Source: DASWOJ01 sp964250755
GTDB taxonomy: Bacteria > Pseudomonadota > Alphaproteobacteria > Acetobacterales > Acetobacteraceae
DNA length: 64,000 nt
Assembly: GCA_964250755.1 (NCBI GenBank)
Contig: CAXUHB010000015.1
Span: forward strand, 27,989-91,988
Direction of reading: 5' to 3'
The notes beneath the pieces were generated by a model. The model was not told the origin of the DNA. It worked only from the letters and a program-made list of their open reading frames with translations, and ran no database searches. Numbering within the stretch: the stretch's first letter is position 1; every line of letters begins with the position of its first letter. Of the stretch, positions 16,623-23,570 are shown one piece after another. Made by a program: the position numbers and the translations under genes.

Positions 16623-17750
16623 CTACACGGGCGGCGGAGCCGGCGCCTTGCGCTGGAACGGATACAGGAACTGCCGCCACATCCCCCGCGGCAGGGGATC
16701 GCCGACCACGCCGTAGCTCTCCGGCCAGCGGTCCCGCGGCATGTGGTAGGTGCCGAACAGCCGGTCGAGCAGCGGCAGGTGCGCGGCGTAGTTGATGTCT
16801 ATCGCCTCCTTGTCGCTGCCGTGGTGCCAGTGGTGGAATAGCGGCGTGGCGACCAGGTACTTCAGCGGCCCAAGCTCCATCCCGAAGTTGGAGTGGACCA
16901 GCCCCGCCTGGAACCCGGCCCAGACGACGTAGCACAGCAGCGGCACGTCCCCTGCCCCCAGCACGAAGGCAGGCAGCATCACCACCGTGCGGGTCACCAG
17001 CGGCTCCAGGAAATGCAGCCGCGACCCGGCCATCCAGTCCATGCGCTCCACGCTGTGATGCACGGCGTGGAAGCGCCACAGCGCCGGCACCTCGTGCATG
17101 GCGCGGTGCGTCGCGTATTCCATCAGGTCGGCCGTCACCAGCACCGCCAGGAACTGCACCAGCCCCGGCAGGGACCGGAACCAGGATTGCAGGCCCGCAT
17201 TGACCGTCCAGGAGAACAGCGATGGCACCGCGCGCACCCCGATGAACAGGAAGATGCCGATGGCGAGGTGGTTGAAGATGAAGTAGCGTCCGTCATGCCA
17301 GAAGTCCGGGCGCAGGATCGGCTGGTCCTGCCGGTGCGGCGCGATCTTCTCCAGCGCCGTGAACGCCGCGGCCGAGGCCAGCAGGTCCAGGATGAACCAG
17401 TCCAGCCCGATGTAGCCCTGCACGTCGTAGCGCGGCCCGACCTGCACCGAGCTGCCGCCCAGATACATGGCGACCAGCGTCAGCAGGATGCCGAGCGCCC
17501 CCAGCCGCTTCTGCCGGTTCAGCACGAACGTCAGCGCCCCGAACCCGGCGGAGAACACCATCCCGCCTGCCAGCAGCGTCCGCATCAGGTGCAGGTCGTA
17601 GCCCGCCCGCAGCGACGGCGTGGTGAGGAGGTCGGGGAACATGAAGCACAGGACCGCGAGCAGGCTGAGCGTCCCGAGCGCGATGGAAAGGTAGCCGCTG
17701 ATCCGGCCCTCGCCGATGCGCAGCGGGCGGCTCCGTTCGTCCAGCTTCAT
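16623..17750 (-). CDS. Fatty-acid hydroxylase/sterol desaturase family membrane protein
   Basis: A 375-residue integral membrane di-iron oxygenase. Several hydrophobic helices in the N-terminal half (for example YLSIALGTLSLLAVLCFMF, and LGILLTLVAMYLGG) precede the histidine clusters HRAMHE, HAVHHS and HHWHH that bind the two irons on the cytoplasmic face. Family members hydroxylate or desaturate lipids such as sterols, hopanoids, carotenoids or fatty acids; the substrate here is unknown. The start at MKLDERSRPLRIGEG is chosen because the first membrane helix follows about 20 residues later; the open frame extends further upstream without coding character. It is first in the leftward run, 55 bases before the cyclic ureide hydrolase, and is divergent from the flavin monooxygenase. 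Confidence 0.88.
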   Translation of the reverse strand: MKLDERSRPLRIGEGRISGYLSIALGTLSLLAVLCFMFPDLLTTPSLRAGYDLHLMRTLLAGGMVFSAGFGALTFVLNRQKRLGALGILLTLVAMYLGGSSVQVGPRYDVQGYIGLDWFILDLLASAAAFTALEKIAPHRQDQPILRPDFWHDGRYFIFNHLAIGIFLFIGVRAVPSLFSWTVNAGLQSWFRSLPGLVQFLAVLVTADLMEYATHRAMHEVPALWRFHAVHHSVERMDWMAGSRLHFLEPLVTRTVVMLPAFVLGAGDVPLLCYVVWAGFQAGLVHSNFGMELGPLKYLVATPLFHHWHHGSDKEAIDINYAAHLPLLDRLFGTYHMPRDRWPESYGVVGDPLPRGMWRQFLYPFQRKAPAPPPV

Positions 17751-17895
17751 CCCGTGTCCCTCCAGGGCAGGCCCAAGTTCCTGGTCCTGCTTACAGCATC
17801 TTGCGGCCACGACGCTATGACGCCCCGCTTGCCACCTGCCCCGGCTTGCGCCGTAATGGACAGCGGCCCTGCCGCACCCGGGCTGCCCAACCCAC

Positions 17896-19338
17896 ATGGG
17901 GCCGCGCATGAGCCTTGCCCAGCTTGAGCAGACCGTCGCCCGGGACCTCGCGCTGACCGCGCATCCGCGGCAGCCCTGGCTGACGCCGCGGACGTGCGGC
18001 GGCAGGCCCGTGCTGGACGTGCTGGTGGTGGGTGCCGGGCAAGGCGGGCTGGCGGCGGGCTTCGCGCTGCGGCGGGACCGGGTGGACAACATCCTGCTGG
18101 TGGACACGGCGCGAGAAGGGCAGGAAGGGCCATGGGCCACCTACGCCCGGATGCCCGCGCTCCGCAGCGCCAAGGACCAGACCGGGCCGGATGCCGGGGT
18201 GCCCAGCCTGACCTACCAAGCGTGGCATGAGGCGCAGTGGGGCGCGGACGACTTCGCGGCCATGCCGCTGGTCCCCACGGGGCACTGGGCGGACTACCTG
18301 GCATGGTTCCGCCGCGTGACCGGCCTGCCCGTCCGCAACGGCGCGGCGGTGGTGGGGCTGGAGCCGCGCCGCACCGATGACGGCCTGCCCTGCCTGCGCG
18401 CCGCGCTGTCCACGGGGGAGCACCTGCTGGCGCGCAAGGTCGTGCTGGCGACGGGGCAGGACGGCACGGGGCGCTGGTGGATGCCGGAGTTCATCGAGGC
18501 TTTGCCCGCGGACCACCGCGCCCATGCAGCGGACGAGATCGGCTTTGCGGCGCTGCGCGGCAAGGTGGTTGCGGTGCTGGGCGCAGGGGCATCCGCCTTC
18601 GACAACGCGGCGATGGCGCTGGAAGCCGGGGCGGCCGAGGTTCACCTGTTCTGCCGCCGGGCCGAGCCGATGATCGTGCAGCCCTACCGCTGGCTGACGT
18701 TCGCCGGGTTCCTGAAGCACATGGGCGACATGCCGGACGAGTGGCGGTGGCGCTTCATGTCCTACATCCTGGGGCTGCGGGAGGGGTTTCCGCCCGCGAC
18801 CTATGCGCGGGTGACGGCCTTCCCGAACTTCACGATGCACACGGGGCGGGCCTGGACCGGGGCCGCGATGCGGGATGGCCGGATCGTGCTGGACACGCCG
18901 CACGGGCCGTTCACGGCGGATTACGCCATCTGCGGCACCGGCGTCCGGCACGACCCGGCGCTGCGACCGGAGCTGGCGGGCTGCGCCCACAACATCGCGC
19001 GCTGGTCCGACCGCTACGGGCCGGCTGCGGAGGATGAGCGTCTGGGGGCGTTCCCGTATCTGGACACGGATTACGCCTTCATGGAGCGGGTGCCGGGGCG
19101 GACGCCGTGGATCGCCGATCTGCACCTGTTCGGGATCGGCACGTCGCTCAGCTTCGGCCCGGCGGGGTCGTCCATCAATGCGATGACTTGCGCCGTGCCG
19201 AAGCTGGTGGCGGGGGTGACGCGGGGGCTGTTCCGGACGGACCTGCAGGAGCACTGGCAGGCGCTGCAGGACTACAACGTGAAGCAGGTGGACCTCAGCC
19301 CGGCGCATCAGGTGCAGTATGGGCAGGCGGCGGAGTAG
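17896..19338 (+). CDS. FAD/NAD(P)-binding flavoprotein, class B monooxygenase-like
   Basis: A 480-residue cytoplasmic flavoprotein with two Rossmann folds, as in flavin-containing and Baeyer-Villiger monooxygenases. The FAD site is VLVVGAGQGGLAAGFAL and the NAD(P)H site is VVAVLGAGASAFDNAAMAL. The segment LFGIGTSLSFGPAGSSINAM near the end resembles the final FAD-contacting motif of this group. A clear FxGxxxHxxxY/F fingerprint is not visible, so assignment to a named subclass is uncertain. A start at MSLAQLEQ (17908) is equally possible. It opens the rightward arm of the ureide cluster and is divergent from the lipid hydroxylase; a 158-base gap with a dispersed repeat separates it from the second D-carbamoylase. 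Confidence 0.85.
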   Translation: MGPRMSLAQLEQTVARDLALTAHPRQPWLTPRTCGGRPVLDVLVVGAGQGGLAAGFALRRDRVDNILLVDTAREGQEGPWATYARMPALRSAKDQTGPDAGVPSLTYQAWHEAQWGADDFAAMPLVPTGHWADYLAWFRRVTGLPVRNGAAVVGLEPRRTDDGLPCLRAALSTGEHLLARKVVLATGQDGTGRWWMPEFIEALPADHRAHAADEIGFAALRGKVVAVLGAGASAFDNAAMALEAGAAEVHLFCRRAEPMIVQPYRWLTFAGFLKHMGDMPDEWRWRFMSYILGLREGFPPATYARVTAFPNFTMHTGRAWTGAAMRDGRIVLDTPHGPFTADYAICGTGVRHDPALRPELAGCAHNIARWSDRYGPAAEDERLGAFPYLDTDYAFMERVPGRTPWIADLHLFGIGTSLSFGPAGSSINAMTCAVPKLVAGVTRGLFRTDLQEHWQALQDYNVKQVDLSPAHQVQYGQAAE

Positions 19339-19440
19339 GTGCGAGTGGTGCCGACGCAGGCTGGCCGCGGGACGAAGGGCGGGAGCCTTGGCAAGCGCCC
19401 TTGCGCCGGGGCGGTCCAGGGGCCGACCGCAGGCCCTCTG

Positions 19441-19483
19441 GCGGCTGGATTGCCGCGTCGCTGCGCTCCTCGCAATGACGGAG
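19441..19483. repeat. CEERSDAAIQ-type dispersed repeat, copy 2
   Basis: TGGATTGCCGCGTCGCTGCG followed by CTCCTCGCAATGACGG, the best-preserved of the three copies. It ends 14 bases before the GTG start of the second D-carbamoylase and therefore forms its leader region; no separate ribosome-binding site is clear other than GGAGGG just after the repeat. Confidence 0.88.
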
Positions 19484-19496
19484 GGAGTGGCCTGAC

Positions 19497-20450
19497 GTGC
19501 CCCGCGTGATCCGGGTCGCAGCGGCGCAGATGGGGCCGAACCAGCGGTCGGACAGCCGGGCCGGCATCCTGGCGCGCATGGTCGCGTTGCTGGAGGGCGC
19601 GGCGCGGCAGGGCACCACCCTCGTCATATTCCCGGAGCTGCCCTTCACCACCTTCTTCCCGCGCTGGCTGCTGGATCGCGCCGAACTGGACGCGTTCTTC
19701 GAGCCGGCGATGCCCAACCCGCGGGTGCAGCCCCTGTTCGACCGGGCGCGGGCGCTGGGCGTCGGGGTCTGCACGGGCTACGCCGAGCTGACGCCGGAGG
19801 GGCGGCGGTTCAACAGCGCGCTGCTGGTGGGGCCAGACGGGGCGGTGCTGGGCAAGTATCGCAAGGTCCACCTGCCCGGATCGGTCGAGCCGCGGCCCGG
19901 CGACCGCTTCCAGCAACTGGAGAAGCGCTACTTCGAGTATGGTGACCTCGGCTTCCCGGCGTTCCGTGCGCCCGCGGCGTGGCACGGCGGCATCCTGGGG
20001 ATGCTGGTGTGCAACGACCGGCGCTGGCCGGAGGCGTGGCGCTGCCTGGGGCTGCAAGGGGTGGAGATGGTGTTGGTTGGCTACAACTCGGCTGCCTACG
20101 ACCCCAACGGCGGCGCGGCGGAGGACGCCGGGCGCCGGACCTTCCACTCGCGGCTCGTGGCGCAGGCCAACGCCTACATGAACGCGACCTGGGCGGTGGC
20201 GGTGGCCAAAGCGGGGGACGAGGACGGGTCGGGCCTGATCGGCGGCACCTGCATCGTGGACCCGGACGGACTGGTGGTGGCCGAAGCCGCGACGCTGGGC
20301 GACGAGCTGGTGGTGGCCGACTGCGACCTGGATGCGTGCCGCCAAGGCAAGGAGAAGATGTTCAACTTCGCCGCCCACCGCCGTCCCGAGCACTATCGGC
20401 GGATCGTGGACCAAGTGGGCGCGGTGCCGCCCGAAGCTGGGGAGCCGTGA
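19497..20450 (+). CDS. Carbon-nitrogen hydrolase, N-carbamoyl-D-amino-acid amidohydrolase type (copy 2)
   Basis: A 317-residue paralogue of the carbamoylase at 13825. Its triad E47 (VIFPELPFTTFFPR), K123 (KYRKVHLPG) and C172 (LVCNDRRWPEAWR) falls exactly where D-carbamoylases have it, and the segments LEKRYFEYGDLGFP and MVLVGYN are nearly identical to copy 1. Length is closer to the canonical 304-residue enzyme than copy 1, which carries extra loops and a repeat-derived tail. The start is GTG, preceded by GGAGGG. Its stop overlaps the racemase GTG start (GTGA), as in known hydantoin operons where racemase and carbamoylase are coupled. It probably hydrolyses an N-carbamoyl compound in the cytoplasm; the specificity difference from copy 1 is unknown. 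Confidence 0.92.
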   Translation: MPRVIRVAAAQMGPNQRSDSRAGILARMVALLEGAARQGTTLVIFPELPFTTFFPRWLLDRAELDAFFEPAMPNPRVQPLFDRARALGVGVCTGYAELTPEGRRFNSALLVGPDGAVLGKYRKVHLPGSVEPRPGDRFQQLEKRYFEYGDLGFPAFRAPAAWHGGILGMLVCNDRRWPEAWRCLGLQGVEMVLVGYNSAAYDPNGGAAEDAGRRTFHSRLVAQANAYMNATWAVAVAKAGDEDGSGLIGGTCIVDPDGLVVAEAATLGDELVVADCDLDACRQGKEKMFNFAAHRRPEHYRRIVDQVGAVPPEAGEP

Positions 20451-21100
20451 CGGCGCACGTCCTGGTGCTGAACCCGAACAGCGACGAGGCGTGCTCGGCA
20501 GGCATCCGGGCGGCGCTGGCGGGGTTCGGAGTGGCGGAGGTGCAGTTCGAGGTGGAGACCATGCGGGACGGTCCGCCTGCCATCGCAACCTGGCACGACT
20601 GGCACGCGGCAGCCGGGCCGCTGCTGGCCCGGGTAGAGGCGGCGGAGGCGTCCGGGCCGCCTGCGGCCTACATCGTCGCCTGCGTGTCCGACCCGGCGGT
20701 GGACCTGCTGCGGAGCGTCACGGCCCGGCCGGTGTTCGGCGCCCTCCGGGCGGGCATCGCAGCGGCGGTGGCCCGGGCGGACCGGTTCGGCATCGTGGCG
20801 TTCGTCGGCGCCAGCGTGGCGCGGCACCGGCGTGTGCTGCAAGCGATGGGGCTGGAGGCGCGTTGCGTGGCCAGCCTGCCGTTGGACCTGCCGATGGCCA
20901 CGCTGACCCACGCCGACGCCTGCCGCCCGCGGCTGGCGGAGGCAGCGCGGGAGCTGCGGGCGTGCGGGGCAGAGGTGGTGGTCCTGGGCTGCGCGGGGAT
21001 GGCTGGGCACCGGCGCTTCCTGGAGGACACGGCGGGCCTACCGGTGGTGGAGCCGGTGCAGGCCGCGGCGGCGCAGGCGCTGCTGGCGTGCATGGGGTAG
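20447..21100 (+). CDS. Asp/Glu/hydantoin racemase family protein
   Basis: A 217-residue member of the cofactor-independent racemase family. The N-terminus HVLVLNPNSDEACSAGI is the typical hydantoin racemase opening. The two catalytic cysteines used in a two-base mechanism appear in IVACVSDPAVDLL and VVLGCAGMAGH. Hydantoin racemases interconvert 5-substituted hydantoin enantiomers, letting a D-specific carbamoylase drain the racemate; related members act as allantoin racemases or maleate isomerases. It overlaps the carbamoylase stop by three bases, strong support for a joint role. It is a little shorter than the 240-250 residues of well-known hydantoin racemases. A strong pair of palindromic repeats follows before the next transporter genes. 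Confidence 0.88.
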   Translation: MTAHVLVLNPNSDEACSAGIRAALAGFGVAEVQFEVETMRDGPPAIATWHDWHAAAGPLLARVEAAEASGPPAAYIVACVSDPAVDLLRSVTARPVFGALRAGIAAAVARADRFGIVAFVGASVARHRRVLQAMGLEARCVASLPLDLPMATLTHADACRPRLAEAARELRACGAEVVVLGCAGMAGHRRFLEDTAGLPVVEPVQAAAAQALLACMG

Positions 21101-21108
21101 AAGCTGGC

Positions 21109-21263
21109 TGCCTTCCCCCTCTCCCTCCGGGAGAGGGTTGGGGTGAGGGAGGCCGCAAGGGCCTGACCTCCGGCATGAGGGATGCCGGCGCTGCGACGGA
21201 GGGGTTGTCGCTGCTGGGCTTCCCTCACCCCGGCCCTCTCCCGGAGGGAGAGGGAGCAGGACG
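21109..21263. repeat. Paired palindromic element between racemase and Liv-type transporter
   Basis: Left arm about 21109-21161 (CTTCCCCCTCTCCCTCCGGG then AGAGGGTTGGGGTGAGGGAG and GCCGCAAGG), right arm about 21217-21263 (CTTCCCTCACCCCGGCCCTC then TCCCGGAGGGAGAGGGAGCA). This is the cleanest pair in the window. The 55-base core differs from the other pairs except for the flanking GCCGCAAG. Confidence 0.88.
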
Positions 21264-21320
21264 CCGCTTGCATGGACCTTGCATATCGGTGCCAATTCCA
21301 GCTTCCAAGGAGCGTCCGCG

Positions 21321-22511
21321 ATGACCGCACCCCCATCCCGCCGCCAGGTGTCCCGCCGCCAGGCCGGTCTGCTTGCCGGGGCCGCCATCCTGGCCCGTGT
21401 GTCCCGCGCCCATGCGGCGGAGCCGGTGAAGATCGGCTTGGTCGCGGCGCTGTCCGGAGCCTCCGCCAAGTCCGGGGAGGGCATCACGCGCGGCCTGCAG
21501 GTGGCGATGGACGAGGTGAACGCCCGCGGCGGCGTGGGCGGACGCCCGCTGACGCTGATACGCCGCGACGACGAGAGCAACCCGGCCAAAGGCCAGACCG
21601 CCGCGCGCGAGCTGATGGACCGCGAGGGCGTCGCCGCCCTGTTCGGCGGCATAGACAGCCCGGTCAGCCAGGCCATCGTGCCGCTGGTCAATGCGGCCAA
21701 GGTGCCGTTCATGGGCGTGTGGGCCGCGGCCACCAACATCACCCGCAACGGCGCCGACCCGAACTTCGTGTTCCGCGTGTCGGCCGTGGACGCGCTGGTG
21801 GACAAGCGGCTGATCGCCCATGCCACGGGACCGATGGGCGCCAAGAAGCCCGGCTTGATGCTGGTCAACAACGGCTGGGGCGAAAGCAACAACGCCGGGC
21901 TGGGCGCCGCATCCCAGGCCGCGGGCGTCACGCTGGCGGGCGTCGAGCGGTTCGACGAGAAGGACCTGGACATGGCGCCGCAACTGCAGCGTCTTCGCAG
22001 CGCGGGGGCGGACTGCGTGATTCTGGTGGGCAATGCCGCGCCGGGCGCGCAAGTGATGAAGTCCATGCAGCGGATCGCCTGGTCCGTGCCGGTCGTGTCG
22101 CACTGGGGCATCAGCGGCGGGCGCTTCCCGGAACTTGCGGGGTCCTGGGCCGGACGGGTGCAGTTCATCCAGACCTACAGCTTCTTCGGCAAGCAGGGGC
22201 CTGCCGGGGAGCGCGTGATGAAGGCGCTGATGGCCAAGTATCCGGACATCAAGAGTGCCGGCGACATCACTCCGCCGGTCGGGGTCGCCAATGCCTATGA
22301 CGGGCTGATGCTGCTGGCGGCGGCAATGGAGGTAGCGGGCGGCACCGACGGGGACGCGGTGCGACGCGCGCTGGAGGGGCTGGGCCGGCATGAGGGGCTG
22401 ATCAAGACCTACGACCGCCCGTTCAGCCCCGCGAACCACGATGCCCTGGACGAGAACGACTACGTGATGGTCCGCTACAACGGCGAGGTGATCGAGCCGG
22501 TGGCGGGCTGA
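21321..22511 (+). CDS. Branched-chain-type ABC transporter substrate-binding protein
   Basis: A 396-residue periplasmic binding protein of the Leu/Ile/Val family (type I fold). The N-terminal SRRQVSRRQAGLLAGAAILARVSRAHAAE is a Tat-like signal with cleavage after AHA. The mature part begins VKIGLVAALSGASAKSGEGITRGLQVAMDEVNARGGVGGRPL, the standard LivK-type opening. An AAGGAG ribosome-binding site sits 8 bases before the ATG; an upstream in-frame ATG is less likely because it would extend the signal. The stop overlaps the permease ATG (TGATG). Family members bind amino acids, amides, urea or aromatic acids. In this cluster the ligand is plausibly a ureide or amide, but that is inference. Confidence 0.95.
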   Translation: MTAPPSRRQVSRRQAGLLAGAAILARVSRAHAAEPVKIGLVAALSGASAKSGEGITRGLQVAMDEVNARGGVGGRPLTLIRRDDESNPAKGQTAARELMDREGVAALFGGIDSPVSQAIVPLVNAAKVPFMGVWAAATNITRNGADPNFVFRVSAVDALVDKRLIAHATGPMGAKKPGLMLVNNGWGESNNAGLGAASQAAGVTLAGVERFDEKDLDMAPQLQRLRSAGADCVILVGNAAPGAQVMKSMQRIAWSVPVVSHWGISGGRFPELAGSWAGRVQFIQTYSFFGKQGPAGERVMKALMAKYPDIKSAGDITPPVGVANAYDGLMLLAAAMEVAGGTDGDAVRRALEGLGRHEGLIKTYDRPFSPANHDALDENDYVMVRYNGEVIEPVAG

Positions 22512-23380
22512 TGCTGCTGTCCGCCCTGGTCTCGGGGCTGGGCCTGGGCAGCATGTACGGGCTGATCGCGCTGGGCTTCACGCTCACCTTCGCGGTGTCG
22601 GGCACGGTGAACTTCGCGCAGGGGTCGTCGCTGATGCTGGGCGCGGTGGTGACGCACATGGCGGCGCTGGGTGCGGGCTGGCCGATGCCGCTGGCGGTGC
22701 TGCTGGCGCTGTTCGCCTGCGCCGCGTGGGGCCTGGTGGTGGAGCGCATCGCGATCCGCCCCTTCGTGCGGCGCGGGTCCAACGCCTGGCTGATGGCAGG
22801 CGTGGCGCTGGGCATCGTGGCCGACAACACGGTGATGGCGGTGTTCGGCAAGGAGCCGCGGGCGCTGCCTTCGTCCTGGGCGGACGAGCCGTGGGCGGTG
22901 GGGGACGCCGGCATCTTCCCGTTGCAGGTGGCGATCCCCGTGGTGGGCCTGGCGCTGGCGGCGGGGGTGCAGGCGGGGCTGGCGCGGACCGGGCTGGGCT
23001 TGCGGCTGCGGGCGGCGGTGCAGAACGCGGATGCGGCGCGGCTGATGGGGGTGGACGTGACCACCCTGGTCGCCGCGACCTATGCCGCCGCGGCGGTGCT
23101 GGCCGGGGTGGCGGGGGTGCTGGTGGCGCCGCTGTTCAATGTTGCCTACGACATGGGCACCCTGTTCGGCATCAAGGCATTCGCGGTCGCCATCCTGGGT
23201 GGGCTGACCCGGCCCTGGGGCGTGATGGGCGCGGGGCTGCTGTATGGGCTGGCGGAGGCCGGGGCGACCACTCTGCTGGGGTCGGGCAGCACGCAGATCG
23301 TGACGTTCTCGGCGGTCATCGCCGCGCTGGCGCTGGCGCCGGAGGGGCTGTTCGCGCAGCGCCGGACTGTCCGGGTTTAA
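22511..23380 (+). CDS. Branched-chain-type ABC transporter permease (LivH-like)
   Basis: A 289-residue inner-membrane permease with about eight helices. The family motif is GLIALGFTLTFAVSGTVNFAQGSSLMLGAVVTH near the N-terminus, and the ATPase coupling region is GLRLRAAVQNADAARLMGVDVTTLVAATYAAAAVLAGVAGVL. The ending VTFSAVIAALALAPEGLFAQRRTVRV matches LivH proteins. It shares its first base with the stop of the binding-protein gene, so translation is coupled. The partner permease follows after 190 bases that contain a dispersed repeat. Confidence 0.95.
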   Translation: MLLSALVSGLGLGSMYGLIALGFTLTFAVSGTVNFAQGSSLMLGAVVTHMAALGAGWPMPLAVLLALFACAAWGLVVERIAIRPFVRRGSNAWLMAGVALGIVADNTVMAVFGKEPRALPSSWADEPWAVGDAGIFPLQVAIPVVGLALAAGVQAGLARTGLGLRLRAAVQNADAARLMGVDVTTLVAATYAAAAVLAGVAGVLVAPLFNVAYDMGTLFGIKAFAVAILGGLTRPWGVMGAGLLYGLAEAGATTLLGSGSTQIVTFSAVIAALALAPEGLFAQRRTVRV

Positions 23381-23489
23381 TGCTGGACCGCTTCTGTGGC
23401 CAGCCCGCCAAGTGCGCGACCGTTGTTGCGAACCGTCCCGGCGGTACGGAACTTCAGAGGTTGCCAAAGCACGGGGCCGCGCTGGCGGC

Positions 23490-23527
23490 CCCTCTGTTGC
23501 CGCGTTGCTGCGCTCCTCGCAATGACG
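23490..23527. repeat. CEERSDAAIQ-type dispersed repeat, copy 3
   Basis: CTCTGTTGCCGCGTTGCTGC followed by GCTCCTCGCAATGACGAGG, in the 190-base gap between the LivH-like gene and the fused LivM-LivG-LivF gene. It probably inserted into what was originally a tight operon junction. Confidence 0.83.
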
Positions 23528-23570
23528 AGGTGAGTGTCCCGCTGCCTACCCGAATCAGAAGCTGTTCGGC

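Noticed and set aside
13825..20450. The two D-carbamoylases as a recent tandem duplication by a mobile element
   Set aside because: They are on opposite strands 5 kb apart and differ in length and many positions; no flanking direct repeats mark a recent event.
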